Assembly (NCBI GenBank): GCA_903906315.1
Contig: CAIVJW010000130.1
Location: 1-32,198 of the forward strand
Length of the DNA stretch: 32,198 nt
Reading direction: 5' to 3'
DNA from: an uncultured delta proteobacterium
GTDB lineage: Bacteria; Myxococcota_A; Polyangia; Polyangiales; Polyangiaceae
In this document: positions 1 through 8,855 of the stretch, piece by piece
Layout: the number at the start of each line of letters is the position of its first letter
Position numbering within the stretch: position 1 is the stretch's first letter
Position numbers and translations under genes: made by a program
The notes under the pieces: model-generated
Seen by the model: the letters and a program-made list of their open reading frames with translations, nothing else
Database searches by the model: none
Told to the model about the DNA's origin: nothing

Positions 1-485
1 GTCTTGCCGACGCCCGCGCCGCCGAAGAGGCCGATCTTGCCGCCTTTTCGGTAAGGGGCGAGCAGGTCGATGACCTTGATGCCCGTCTCGAAGACCTCGA
101 CCTTCGTCGACTGATCGACGAACGCCGGCGGCTCCTTGTGGATCGGCGCGAACTTGGTCGCGTTGACCGGGCCGGCCTCGTCGACGGGCTCGCCGACGAC
201 GTTGAGGATGCGGCCGAGGCACTCGTGGCCGACCGGCATCATGATGGGCTTGCCGGTGTCCTTGACCTCCATGCCGCGCATCAGCCCGTCCGTGGAATCC
301 ATCGCGACGGTGCGCACCATCGACTCGCCGAGGTGCTGGGCGACCTCGAGGGTGAGGTTGTCCGCCTTGCCCGAGATGCTCGGGTTCGACACCTTCAGGG
401 CGTTGAGAATCCTCGGGAGCTGGCCCGGCGGGAAGTCGACGTCGACGACGGGTCCGATGACCTGAGCAACTTTTCCAACCACCAT
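1..485 (-). CDS. atpD: ATP synthase F1 subunit beta (partial, N-terminal part)
   Basis: Catalytic beta subunit of the F1 head of ATP synthase, which makes ATP from ADP and phosphate at the inner membrane. About 161 residues are visible. The protein begins [19 protein letters not shown], the standard beta-barrel start of the family, and carries the [11 protein letters not shown] segment and [10 protein letters not shown]. The reading stops exactly in the P-loop (GGAGVGKT) at the window edge. The ATG is at 485, with AGGAGG at 502-497, 11 nt upstream. The gene upstream is rsmA, 122 bp away, and not atpG, so the usual atpHAGDC order is broken here. Whether atpC follows cannot be seen. The sequence looks like an ordinary F-type beta chain. 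Confidence 0.97.
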   Translation of the reverse strand, partial: MVVGKVAQVIGPVVDVDFPPGQLPRILNALKVSNPSISGKADNLTLEVAQHLGESMVRTVAMDSTDGLMRGMEVKDTGKPIMMPVGHECLGRILNVVGEPVDEAGPVNATKFAPIHKEPPAFVDQSTKVEVFETGIKVIDLLAPYRKGGKIGLFGGAGVGK

Positions 486-528
486 GGTGCCGAGAGCCTC
501 CTCGTAGGGATGCGGGTCCGCGGGCGCG

Positions 529-571
529 CTTCACGTGATGCCGTGAAGACGTGCGTACGGTCGGGTACGCA
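529..571. promoter_or_regulatory. Two adjacent perfect 7-bp stem-loops between rsmA and atpD
   Basis: CTTCACG at 529-535 pairs with CGTGAAG at 542-548 (6-nt loop). TGCGTAC at 552-558 pairs with GTACGCA at 565-571 (6-nt loop). Three bases separate the two. They lie between the rsmA stop (608) and the atpD start (485), both on the minus strand. No T-run follows, so an intrinsic terminator is doubtful. They could be a Rho-type or leader structure, or protein operators. The pairing is seen directly; the function is unknown. Confidence 0.5.
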
Positions 572-607
572 GCGCGGGCGCCACCTAGCACGGGACTGCG
601 CGTCTGA

Positions 608-1480
608 CTAGTCTCGTCGCGAGCGGACGGTTCGCTCGGGGTCGTTCCGGCTCGTGCCGGCGCGCGTCGCGAGGGCGGCGAACTCCTCGACCGAGAGCGT
701 CTCGCCGCGGCGATCGAGGTCGACCCCGGCGGCGAGCGCGTGCGCGTCGAGCTCGTCGCGCGACCAGCCGTAGATCCCCTTCCATGCGTTGCGGAGGGTT
801 TTGCGGCGGGCGCCGAAGGCGGCCCGGACGGCGTCGCGGAAGGCGTCCGTCTCGATGGCGCGCGCCGGGCGCGCGGGGTCGAGGACCACGACTGCGGAGT
901 CGATCTCGGGCCGCGGGTAGAACGCCCCGGCCTTGACGGTCAGGAGGCGCGAGACGGCGAAGGACGCCTGGGCGAAGACCGAGAGGGCGCCGTAGGCGTC
1001 GCCGCCCGGGGGCGCGATGAGCCGCTCGGCGACCTCGGCCTGCACCATGAACACCGCGCGGTCGATGGCCCCGGCCGCGCGCGTCGCGAGCTCGAGCAGC
1101 CGACCGGTGATCTGGTAGGGCAGGTTGCCCGCGACCACGTGGGGGCGTGGCCCGTCGGCGAGCAGCGCGAGCCAGTCGGCGGTGGCCGCGTCGGCCTCGA
1201 GCAGCGTGAAGCGCCCGAGGGCCTCCTCGTCGGCGAGCTCGTCGCGCAGGATCGGCACGAGGTCGCGATCGCGCTCGATGGCCACGACGCGGGCCGCGCG
1301 TTCGAGCAGCGGTCGCGTCAGCGCGCCGAGGCCGGCGCCGATCTCGAGGACGGTGCCGCCGGTGGGGGTCGTGGCGGCCTCGGCGATCATGCGCGCAGCG
1401 TGAGCGTCTGCGAGGAAGTTCTGACCGAAGCTCTTCTTGGGGCGGAGCCCGCGTTCGCGCAGGCGCTCGGCGATGGACAC
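608..1480 (-). CDS. rsmA: 16S rRNA (adenine1518-N6/adenine1519-N6)-dimethyltransferase
   Basis: RsmA/KsgA dimethylates the two adjacent adenines in the 3'-terminal helix of 16S rRNA, using S-adenosylmethionine, late in assembly of the small subunit. The 290-residue protein has the N-terminal KKSFGQNFL signature (about 15-23), the SAM-binding motif VLEIGAGLGALT (about 44-55), an acidic residue after VVAIE, and the catalytic NLPY motif (about 118-121). The C-terminal helical domain includes AFGARRKTLRN. The start is GTG at 1480, preceded by TAGGAG, which overlaps the stop codon of the DUF58 gene; only 9 nt separate the two genes, suggesting coupled translation. Family membership is certain. Confidence 0.96.
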   Translation of the reverse strand: MSIAERLRERGLRPKKSFGQNFLADAHAARMIAEAATTPTGGTVLEIGAGLGALTRPLLERAARVVAIERDRDLVPILRDELADEEALGRFTLLEADAATADWLALLADGPRPHVVAGNLPYQITGRLLELATRAAGAIDRAVFMVQAEVAERLIAPPGGDAYGALSVFAQASFAVSRLLTVKAGAFYPRPEIDSAVVVLDPARPARAIETDAFRDAVRAAFGARRKTLRNAWKGIYGWSRDELDAHALAAGVDLDRRGETLSVEEFAALATRAGTSRNDPERTVRSRRD

Positions 1481-1489
1481 GGGGGGCTC

Positions 1490-3151
1490 CTACGCGGGAC
1501 CGGGCGCGACCGCGTCGCCGCCTTCCCCCGGGTCGACGTGGTGCTGGCGGGGGCGCGGTCGGAGGATCTTCACGCCGATCCGGCGCAGCTCGGCCTCGCC
1601 GCGTGCGTGGGCGACGCGCGCGCGCACGCTGAGCGCCCGTCCCGCCGCCTCGGCGGCGTCACCGAGCGCGGGCGGCGGGGCGACCGGCGGGTCGTCCGAG
1701 GGGTCGGCTGGGGGGACGGCCACGACGTCCCAGGGGGGCGTGAGGCCGGGCTCGAACGGCGGCGTCGACCAGGTGACCGCGACGCCGGCGCGGGCGAGCC
1801 TGCGCACCCCTTCGCGCAGCGCGTCGATCTTGCGTGGCTCGGGCGGAACGCCGATGACGTGCACGCGGCTCGCGTGGGGCTTGGTGCGCGCGATCTGGAT
1901 GAGCGCGTCGGCGATCGCGTCGCTGGTCGCGGCGCGATCGGGCTCCGTGCGCGGGGGCGAGTCGATGCCGTAGGCCGCGAGGTAGCGACGCAGCACGCGC
2001 TCGCGCATCGATCGGCCTCCCGGCGAGGGGACCGGGAAGGGGGCGCGCATGCGCATGGCCTCCGCGCGCACCGCGAGCTTGTCGAGATCGCCGCGACGCA
2101 CGTCGGGCAAGCCGCGCGGGTCGAGCGGGCGCAGGTGCTCGAGGACGCGGACCGCGACGTCGAGCTCGTCGAGGTCGCTGCGGTCCGCGTCGTGGCAAGC
2201 GGTCGCCGCGAGGAGCGCCTGGACGATGCGGTGGCCCTGCGAGGGCCCCAGCCCGGGCGGGACGGTCGCGCGGTTGCCTGTCGCGACCACCGTGAGGCCG
2301 ACCCGGTCCCCGCGGGCGAGGTGGCGCGTCGCGACGGAGGCGGCTTCGTCGATCGCGAGGTCGAGCGGGGCGCGTCCGAGCGGACCGGCCCAGAGCTCGA
2401 CCGAGGCGTCGAGCACGATCCACACGACGTCGCGCTCTTCGCGCTCGAACTCGCGCACGAGCAGCACGCCGCGGCGCGCGCTGGCCTTCCACGCGATGCG
2501 CCGGAACGGGTCCCCGGGCTGGTGCTCGCGCAGCTCGCGCAGGTCGCTGCCCTCACCGCGCACGCGCCCGGCGCGGCCGGCCGTCGCCGCGAGCCGGCTT
2601 CGACCTCCGCGCGGCTCGAGGAGGTAGGTGGCGAGTGATCTCGGCAGCACCTCGACGCCGTACGGGTTCGCGAAGGTCAGCGGCACCTCGAACATGCCCG
2701 ACGCGCCGCGCACCTCGAGCGCGAGGCCGTGCAGGCCGTGCAGGCCGACCCGCGGCGCGGTCACGAGCACGCGCACCTTGAGTCGACCGGAGGCCGCGAC
2801 CTCACCCGCGCTCGGCTCGATACGCACGTCGAGCTGGGTCGACGCCACGGCCCGGAGCTTGACGTAGCGGGCCGCGAGCGTGTCGCGGTTGCGCACCTCG
2901 GCCGCCAGCTCGATGGTGTTGCCGCGCGCGGTGCGCGTGACGCGTCGCGAGCCGCTCCACAGCATCTCGAAGCCCGCGGCGCGGATGCGCGCGACCGAGA
3001 GCAGCGTCACGGTGCGAGCCAGCGCGACCGCGACGAGCAGCGCGCCGCCCCAGCCCACGATCGCGGGCTCTTGAGCGGCGAGCCCGACGCCGAGCACGAC
3101 CGATCCCGCGACGGCGACGTGCGAGCTCGTGCGGGTGGGGTAGAGGTGCAT
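1490..3151 (-). CDS. DUF58 domain membrane-associated protein
   Basis: About 553 residues. Two hydrophobic segments near the N-terminus (about 13-27 and 31-50) are followed by an extracytoplasmic-type beta region and then the DUF58 core, with GDPFRRIAWKASARRG and a downstream VVWIVLDAS, which resembles a degenerate vWA start. DUF58 proteins are normally encoded beside MoxR ATPases, as here, and are thought to work with them in assembling or maturing periplasmic or membrane complexes; the substrate is unknown. The C-terminal third is Arg/Pro-rich and less conserved. The ATG at 3151 places the membrane helices at the start but has no clear ribosome site. The frame stays open upstream through the 51-bp repeats because that period is a multiple of three, so a longer form cannot be excluded. 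Confidence 0.85.
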   Translation of the reverse strand: MHLYPTRTSSHVAVAGSVVLGVGLAAQEPAIVGWGGALLVAVALARTVTLLSVARIRAAGFEMLWSGSRRVTRTARGNTIELAAEVRNRDTLAARYVKLRAVASTQLDVRIEPSAGEVAASGRLKVRVLVTAPRVGLHGLHGLALEVRGASGMFEVPLTFANPYGVEVLPRSLATYLLEPRGGRSRLAATAGRAGRVRGEGSDLRELREHQPGDPFRRIAWKASARRGVLLVREFEREERDVVWIVLDASVELWAGPLGRAPLDLAIDEAASVATRHLARGDRVGLTVVATGNRATVPPGLGPSQGHRIVQALLAATACHDADRSDLDELDVAVRVLEHLRPLDPRGLPDVRRGDLDKLAVRAEAMRMRAPFPVPSPGGRSMRERVLRRYLAAYGIDSPPRTEPDRAATSDAIADALIQIARTKPHASRVHVIGVPPEPRKIDALREGVRRLARAGVAVTWSTPPFEPGLTPPWDVVAVPPADPSDDPPVAPPPALGDAAEAAGRALSVRARVAHARGEAELRRIGVKILRPRPRQHHVDPGEGGDAVAPGPA

Positions 3152-3167
3152 CGTTGGGTAGCGGCCT

Positions 3168-3349
3168 GACGAGCCCACGCAAGATGGGCGGTGTCCCGGG
3201 CCACGGCGGCCCCCTCGAGACGAGCCCACCGGAGGTGGGCGGGGTTTGGGGCCACGGCGGCCCCCTCGAGACGAGCCCACCGGAGGTGGGCGGGGTTTGG
3301 GGCCACGGCGGCCCCCTCGAGACGAGCCCACCGGAGGTGGGCGGGGTTT
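3168..3349. repeat. 51-bp tandem repeat, three full copies and one partial
   Basis: Full units lie at 3197-3247, 3248-3298 and 3299-3349. The last two are identical and the first differs at 3197. A diverged partial unit covers 3168-3196. Each unit contains two hairpins: GCCCACC-gga-GGTGGGC and GGGGCC-acggc-GGCCCC. The array fills the gap between the moxR stop and the DUF58 start. The identical copies suggest recent expansion or conversion. Confidence 0.9.
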
Positions 3350-3367
3350 GGGGCCGCTCGCGGCCCC
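3350..3367 (-). terminator. Stem-loop directly after moxR
   Basis: GGGGCCGC and GCGGCCCC form a perfect 8-bp stem with a 2-nt turn, starting 7 nt after the moxR stop codon. There is no T-tract. The segment 3353-3377, which includes the stop codon, is identical to 6165-6189 on the other strand. It may be a transcription end, a 3'-end stabiliser, or a dispersed repeat. Confidence 0.5.
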
Positions 3368-3374
3368 ATCGCGA

Positions 3375-4345
<971 letters not shown>

Positions 4346-4349
<4 letters not shown>

Positions 4350-5725
4350 GCAGCGTCGGTCTCCAGCCGCGCGGGGCGGCTCGGGGGCGTGGGGCCGGAA
4401 GCTTGGCAGGCGGCGAGCGCGCCGTCGACGACCTCGGCGGCGTGGGCGAGGTCGGCGCGGCTCACCTTGGCGTTTCGGCCCGCGACGAGCGACGCCTCGG
4501 CGCGCGCCATCGACGCGAGCACGCCTTTCAAGGCGGAAGCGGTGGCCTCGTCGAGCGCGCCGTGCTTCCGCACGAGGTTGAAGAGTGCGTCGGGCGTGGG
4601 CTCGCTCGAAAGGCCGAAGCGGACGCCGATCGCCTCGTAGAGCGCGCTGCGGAGCTCGAGCAGCGCGAGGCTGCGCGGCGACGTGGGCGCGGCGAGCAGG
4701 CCGAGGCGACCGCCGAGCCCGCCCTGCGCGACGAGCGGCGTCGGGCGTGCGTAGCGGGGCAGCGGCGCTCGGTACGGTCGCGCGGAGGATCGCGACACCC
4801 AACCGGCCACCCCGATGGCGGCGAGCGCGGCCAGGGCGAGGAGCAGCGGGTGCGGCAGGCCGTCCCGACGCGCGTCGGCGAGCGCGTTCGTGACCGCGCG
4901 CACGGCGGCGTCGAGGTCCTTGTAGAGCGGCGTCTGGCCGCCGAAGCTGCCCTGCTCTCGGAACCGATTGGTCACGATGAAGAGCCGGCCACGCTGCCGA
5001 CGCCCCACCTCGTCGTCGACGAGGTAGCGCGAGAGCGCCGCGGCGAACGTGCGGTTGCCGGGATAGCGCAGCATCTGGTTGGTCAGCGTCGACGGGTCGC
5101 TCATTGCGAACAGGCGACCTCCGCCCACCTGGCCCGCCACCGCGATCACGACGTCCGCCTCGCCGACCGAGCGGATCTTGAGCACTGGGGAGAGGTTCGG
5201 GTGGCGGAGCCCCGTGGGGTGGTTCGTCGCGATGCGCTGCACGTGCGCGACGACCGGGTGCGGCCCGTGACCCGACGCGGCGTCGACCGCCGGCTCGGCG
5301 ATCGCGAGCGCCGCCTTGTTGCGGAGCGCGAGCATCGGGTGAGCCGGCGCCGGGATGCGGTCGATGTGGAAGCGCGCGAGCGTCTCTTCGCCACGACCGT
5401 AGTCGTCGAGGATGGCGAGGCGCCCGCCGGCCTTCATGAACGCGGCGGTCTCGTCGGCGTCCATCGGCTGCTCAGGGTGCAGCGCGAGCACGCCGTCCTC
5501 CGGGCCGACCTCGGCCCAGTTGAGCACGCCGACCGCCGACACGCGGGCGGGGCCGAGCTCCGCGCGGGCGATCTCGTAGAGCTCCGAGCAGCCTTCCCAG
5601 CCTCCGTCGGCCACGTCGAACGCCTCGGCCCGCGCGTCGCCCGCGCCGCCGAGCGCGATCGCGAAGGCCGCGAGGGACGCGGCGCGCGCCGCGAAACGAG
5701 GGGGAGGGGCTTCGCGTGTGCTCAT
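4346..5725 (-). CDS. DUF4350 domain protein, secreted or membrane-anchored
   Basis: About 459 residues. A signal peptide ends near ALGGAGDARAEA (about 37). The next section resembles a glutamine-amidotransferase-like fold: FMKAGGRLAILDDYGRGEE is typical of DUF4350, where an ORF partner of MoxR/DUF58 has a 'GG.l...D' strand. A transmembrane helix follows (LLLALAALAAIGVAGWVS, about 315-335), and then a cytoplasmic helical tail. No catalytic residues are obvious. The ATG at 5725 is chosen because GGAGGA lies about 9 nt upstream and the signal peptide follows; the open frame continues to 5911 without good support. It is the first gene of the minus-strand unit with moxR. Confidence 0.75.
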
Positions 5726-5892
5726 GCCGGCGGCGGTCCTCCGTAGCGCGCGACCTTCGCGGTTGCGAGCTTCGTTTGCGGCGTCGTCATCGGAGGACGA
5801 CATCATCGCACCTGCAGAGGTCCGGTCGTGCGTCGAAAGCGCACGCCTCGACGAGAGCGTCCTCGCCGCGAGGTCCGTGGCGGGTGACAACC

Positions 5893-5920
5893 TTGACCCG
5901 GGTGCATGCATTGCTAGATT
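5893..5920 (+). promoter_or_regulatory. Predicted sigma-70-type promoter for the small LPPFIIE gene
   Basis: TTGACC at 5893-5898, a 16-nt spacer, and TAGATT at 5915-5920. These match 5/6 and 4/6 of the housekeeping consensus. The start codon lies 71 nt downstream of the -10 box. The element stands out in an otherwise GC-rich intergenic region of 265 bp (5726-5990). No equally good box was seen for the divergent minus-strand unit. Confidence 0.55.
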
Positions 5921-5990
5921 CGATCACAGGATACGAGGTGCCGACGGCGAGTCGGTCCGTCGACGCAGGCAGGAAAGGTGGAGGAGTTCG

Positions 5991-6167
5991 ATGCTCCCTC
6001 CGTTCATCATCGAGCAGATCAGGCAGCGGGAAGAGAAGGAGCGCGCTCGCCATGACGAGCAGCGTCCCCGTCTCGAGCTGCCGCTCGATCGCATGCCGGC
6101 GCCGCGTCGCACCCCGGACGACGAGGACGACCCGAATCGCGGCGTCATCGTCATCGACTTGGTCTAG
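5991..6167 (+). CDS. Small conserved LPPFIIE-type protein
   Basis: A 58-residue protein of unknown function. It begins MLPPFIIEQIRQREEKERAR, continues as a charged helix, then a Pro-rich and acidic stretch (RTPDDEDDP), and ends RGVIVIDLV, a hydrophobic beta-like tail. From memory, short proteins with an LPPFIIE start and a similar hydrophobic end are common in myxobacteria and other large-genome bacteria; this could not be checked here. GGAGGAG sits at 5980-5986, 4 nt before the ATG, and a promoter lies at 5893. It is followed at once by a stem-loop shared with moxR. No signal peptide and no cysteines. The two ends look conserved and the middle looks disordered, which would suit an adaptor (inference). 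Confidence 0.8.
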   Translation: MLPPFIIEQIRQREEKERARHDEQRPRLELPLDRMPAPRRTPDDEDDPNRGVIVIDLV

Positions 6168-6174
6168 TCGCGAT

Positions 6175-6192
6175 GGGGCCGCGAGCGGCTCC
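6175..6192 (+). terminator. Stem-loop after the LPPFIIE gene
   Basis: GGGGCCGC pairs with GCGGCTCC (one G-U pair) around a 2-nt turn, 7 nt after the stop codon. Segment 6165-6189 repeats 3353-3377 exactly, inverted. It lacks a T-run. Confidence 0.45.
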
Positions 6193-6339
6193 AAGGCCCG
6201 CGCGGGCAGGTGGCGCTGAACGCTCGGGCCGAGCGGCCGCGACGGTGCCGCGCAGCTCGTTCCTGGCCGTGGTGAGCGGTCGAAGCGTCGCGAGGCCCTC
6301 TCCGTGCTCTCCCCGCGGAAGGGCCCCGTGAGGGCGGCC

Positions 6340-6368
6340 TTGACGATACTGGGCCCTTGCCCTACCTT
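6340..6368 (+). promoter_or_regulatory. Predicted promoter of the rpsP operon
   Basis: TTGACG at 6340-6345, a 17-nt spacer, and TACCTT at 6363-6368 followed by GC. The same arrangement, TTGACA-17-CACCTT-GC, lies upstream of rpmB on the other strand. The rest of the 6168-6458 gap shows only GC-rich inverted repeats. Confidence 0.55.
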
Positions 6369-6458
6369 GCGCGCCTCGCCACGGCAGGTTGGTCGTGGCT
6401 CGCGCGCTGGCGAGGCTCGTCGCGCTGCAACTTCCATCGATTCTCGAGGTTGATTCGA

Positions 6459-6734
6459 ATGGCCGTTCACATCCGTCTCGCTCGCGCGGGCACCACCAAG
6501 ACGCCCTTTTATCGCATCGTCGTCGCCGATCAGCGGAGCCCCCGCGGCGGCCGCTTCATCGAGCGCGTCGGCACCTACGATCCCCGTCGCACGGAGATCC
6601 GCGTCGATGGGGCGCGCATCAAGCACTGGATCTCGCGTGGCGCGCAGGCTTCGGCCACCGTGGCGCTTCTCCTCCGGCGTCCCGAGTGCCAGGACTCGAG
6701 CGCGCTGGCCCAGATCGCTCCTGCGGCCAAGTAG
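6459..6734 (+). CDS. rpsP: 30S ribosomal protein S16
   Basis: S16 binds 16S rRNA early in assembly of the 30S body. The 91-residue product starts MAVHIRLARAGTTKTPFYRI and has VVADQRSPRGGRFIERVGTYDP, both hallmarks of S16, followed by the WISRGAQASATVALLLRR segment and a short tail. The ATG at 6459 has GAGG 10 nt upstream; the frame is open further upstream but without homology. It opens the classic rpsP-khpA-rimM-trmD cluster, with khpA starting 3 nt after its stop. Confidence 0.97.
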   Translation: MAVHIRLARAGTTKTPFYRIVVADQRSPRGGRFIERVGTYDPRRTEIRVDGARIKHWISRGAQASATVALLLRRPECQDSSALAQIAPAAK

Positions 6735-6737
6735 CCC

Positions 6738-6989
6738 ATGAACGGCTCTTCGGCCCAGCTCGTCGATCTGGTCTCCCTGATCGCTCGGGCGCTCGTGGAT
6801 CAGCCCGATCAGGTCGAGGTGCAGGAGGTCGCCGGCGACCGGATCCCGCGCATCGAGCTCAGCGTGGCACGCGAGGACATCGGCAAGGTGATCGGCAAGG
6901 ACGGCCGCACGGCCCAGTCCATCCGCACGCTCCTTGCCGCTGCCGCCAGCAAGACCGGCCGCCGCGCGCACCTCGACATCGTCGACTGA
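6738..6989 (+). CDS. khpA: KH-domain RNA-binding protein KhpA
   Basis: An 83-residue single KH domain protein. The GxxG loop is in IGKVIGKDGRTAQSIR (about 52-67), which contacts single-stranded RNA. KhpA partners with KhpB in several bacteria to bind RNA and affect cell growth; here it lies between rpsP and rimM, its usual place. It begins 3 nt after the rpsP stop, so translation is likely coupled. Length and domain match the family with no odd feature. Confidence 0.93.
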   Translation: MNGSSAQLVDLVSLIARALVDQPDQVEVQEVAGDRIPRIELSVAREDIGKVIGKDGRTAQSIRTLLAAAASKTGRRAHLDIVD

Positions 6990-7002
6990 TCGCGATCCCG
7001 GC

Positions 7003-7509
7003 ATGTCTCGTCGCTGGGTCCCCGTGGCCGAGATCGCCCGCCCGCACGGGGTGCGTGGTGAGCTTCGGCTCAAGCTGTACAACGAGGGATCGGAGCTCCT
7101 GCTCCGGCCCCGTGACGTGAAGCTCCGGCTCCCCGACGGCGTGGAGCGCGACGCGCGCGTGACCGCCGGTCGCGCCGTGAGCAAGACGATCCTCGTCACG
7201 GTGTCGGGAGTGGGCGACCGCAACCAAGCCGAAGCTTTGCGCGAGGCACGCGTCTGCGTGCCTCGCGACGAGTTCCCCGCGCTCGGCGACGGTGAGTTCT
7301 ACGCCTGCGACGTCGAGGGGGCGCGCGTCGTGCTCGGCGACGACGAGGTGGGGCGCGTCGTGGAGCTGAAGTCTTATCCGGCGTGCGACGTGCTCGTCGT
7401 GCAGCGAGGCGAGAAGGATTCCATCGAGGTCCCGCTCACCGACGCCTTCGTCGAGCTGGTCGACCCGGGGGCCGGCCTCGTGAAGCTCGTGACGCTCGAG
7501 GGGCTGTAG
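7003..7509 (+). CDS. rimM: Ribosome maturation factor RimM
   Basis: RimM helps mature the 30S head and binds S19. The 168-residue product has the N-terminal RimM barrel ([18 protein letters not shown], about 4-21) and the C-terminal PRC barrel ([14 protein letters not shown] onward, about 97-168). The ATG at 7003 was preferred to the upstream open frame because the conserved start WVPVAEI follows it directly and it lies 13 nt after khpA. Cotranscribed with rpsP, khpA and trmD. Confidence 0.94.
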   Translation: MSRRWVPVAEIARPHGVRGELRLKLYNEGSELLLRPRDVKLRLPDGVERDARVTAGRAVSKTILVTVSGVGDRNQAEALREARVCVPRDEFPALGDGEFYACDVEGARVVLGDDEVGRVVELKSYPACDVLVVQRGEKDSIEVPLTDAFVELVDPGAGLVKLVTLEGL

Positions 7510-7526
7510 GCTCGCTTCCGAGCTCC

Positions 7527-8234
7527 GTGCGCTTCGACGTCGTCACACTCTTCCCCGAGCTGTTCGGCCCGTTCCTGTCGACCGGCATGATGGGTCGGGC
7601 GGTGGCGTCCGGCGCCCTCACCGTGCGGCTGCGGAGCCCGCGCGAGTTCGGCATCGGCCGCCATCGAAGCGTCGACGACACGCCGTACGGCGGCGGATCC
7701 GGCATGGTGATGCGCGTCGACTGCCTCGTCGACTGCCTCGAGTCGCTCGACGCCGACGCGCCCGAGGGCGTGCGCGCGCACCGGGTGCTCATGACGCCGC
7801 AGGGCGCGCCGTTCCGGCAGGCGACGGCGATCGCGCTCTCGACCCGGCCCGCCGTCTCGCTCATCTGCGGGCGCTATGAGGGGTTCGACGATCGCGTCCG
7901 CGCGTTCGTCGAGGAGGAGGTGTCGCTCGGCGATTTCGTCCTCACCGGCGGGGAGGTCGCGGCCATGGCCGTCGTCGATGCGTGTGTGCGGCTCCTGCCC
8001 GGCGTGCTCGGCAATGCCGAGTCGGCGACGCACGAGTCCCACAGCCCGGCGCTTGGCGGTCAGCTCGAGTACCCGCAGTACACGCGTCCGGTCGAGTTTC
8101 GCGGCGCGCGGGTGCCCGACGTCCTGCAGAACGGCAATCACGCCCATATCGAAGCGTGGCGGCGCGCCGAGGCCGAGCGGCGGACCGCGGAGCGGAGGCC
8201 CGATCTCGTGCTACCGCGGAACGAACCCCGATGA
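7527..8234 (+). CDS. trmD: tRNA (guanine37-N1)-methyltransferase
   Basis: TrmD methylates N1 of G37 next to the anticodon in tRNAs reading codons that start with C, and so prevents +1 frameshifting. The 235-residue SPOUT enzyme has [14 protein letters not shown] (about 50-63), the knot segment [12 protein letters not shown], and [15 protein letters not shown], which form the SAM-binding trefoil knot. The start is GTG at 7527, just before [13 protein letters not shown]; no strong ribosome site is seen. Its TGA overlaps the ATG of the next gene. Confidence 0.96.
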   Translation: MRFDVVTLFPELFGPFLSTGMMGRAVASGALTVRLRSPREFGIGRHRSVDDTPYGGGSGMVMRVDCLVDCLESLDADAPEGVRAHRVLMTPQGAPFRQATAIALSTRPAVSLICGRYEGFDDRVRAFVEEEVSLGDFVLTGGEVAAMAVVDACVRLLPGVLGNAESATHESHSPALGGQLEYPQYTRPVEFRGARVPDVLQNGNHAHIEAWRRAEAERRTAERRPDLVLPRNEPR

Positions 8235-8794
8235 CCTTCCCCGTCTCGATCGCGCTCGTTCACCATCCCGTCCTCGACCGCGGCGGCGGCACGGTGACGA
8301 CGGCCATCACGAACCTCGACCTGCACGACATGTCGCGCAGCGCTCGCTCGTACGGCCTGCAGGACCTGTTCGTCGTCCATCCGGTCGCGGCGCAGCGGAT
8401 GCTGGCCGCGCGCATCCAGGAGCATTGGGTGACCGGCTCCGGGCGCAAGCGCATCCCGGACCGCGCGCTCGCGCTCGAGCTGATCCGCATCGTACCCGAC
8501 CTCGCGGACGCCTTCGCGGCGCTTGGCGGGGACCGGGCCGGCGTCGAGGTGTGGACGACGGCGGCCTCGTCGCGCGGCGGTGAGCCGACGACGTACGGGG
8601 TCGGGCGCGATCGCCTCGCGCGGCGCGATCGACCCGTGCTGCTCGTGTTCGGCACCGGCTGGGGGCTCGCGCCGCAGGTCGTCGCCGACGCCGACGTGCG
8701 CCTCGAGCCGATCCACGCTCGCGTGGAGACGGGCTACAACCACCTCAGCGTGCGCGCGGCGTGCGCGATCACGCTCGACCGGCTGCTGGGCTGA
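8231..8794 (+). CDS. SPOUT-type RNA methyltransferase (PF09936 family)
   Basis: A 187-residue protein opening with [20 protein letters not shown] and [16 protein letters not shown], the signature of the PF09936 (RNA_Me_trans) family, whose Thermotoga member has a trefoil-knot SAM fold. The C-terminal part, [14 protein letters not shown] and [13 protein letters not shown], resembles the SAM-binding loops of SPOUT enzymes. It probably methylates a tRNA or rRNA; the exact target is not known. The ATG at 8231 overlaps the trmD stop. In related genomes this gene sits between trmD and rplS; here rplS is missing. Confidence 0.9.
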   Translation: MTFPVSIALVHHPVLDRGGGTVTTAITNLDLHDMSRSARSYGLQDLFVVHPVAAQRMLAARIQEHWVTGSGRKRIPDRALALELIRIVPDLADAFAALGGDRAGVEVWTTAASSRGGEPTTYGVGRDRLARRDRPVLLVFGTGWGLAPQVVADADVRLEPIHARVETGYNHLSVRAACAITLDRLLG

Positions 8795-8818
8795 GGGCGG
8801 CGGCAGCGGAAGCCGCGC

Positions 8819-8845
8819 CGCGCCGCGCTGAGAGCGGGCGGCGCG
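8819..8845. terminator. Hairpin between convergent genes
   Basis: CGCGCCGC (8819-8826) pairs perfectly with GCGGCGCG (8838-8845), and a smaller GCT/AGC stem lies inside. It sits in the 61-bp gap between the PF09936 methyltransferase gene (plus) and the lipoprotein gene (minus), where a two-way transcription end is expected. There is no T-run. Confidence 0.5.
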
Positions 8846-8855
8846 TGCGGGAGCG

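Noticed and set aside
1-485. Sodium-type N-ATPase operon, which also begins with atpD
   Set aside because: The visible beta-chain sequence looks like ordinary F-type beta and there is no sign of the other N-ATPase genes; the left side is outside the window.
740-2638. A 632-codon plus-strand open frame across rsmA and the DUF58 gene
   Set aside because: It is the antisense shadow of two genes with firm motifs.
3168-3367. CRISPR-like array
   Set aside because: Units are head-to-tail 51-bp copies with no unique spacers, and no cas genes are nearby.
5718-5990. N-terminal extension of the LPPFIIE protein
   Set aside because: The frame is open to 5718, but a promoter lies inside it at 5893 and a strong ribosome site directly precedes the ATG at 5991.
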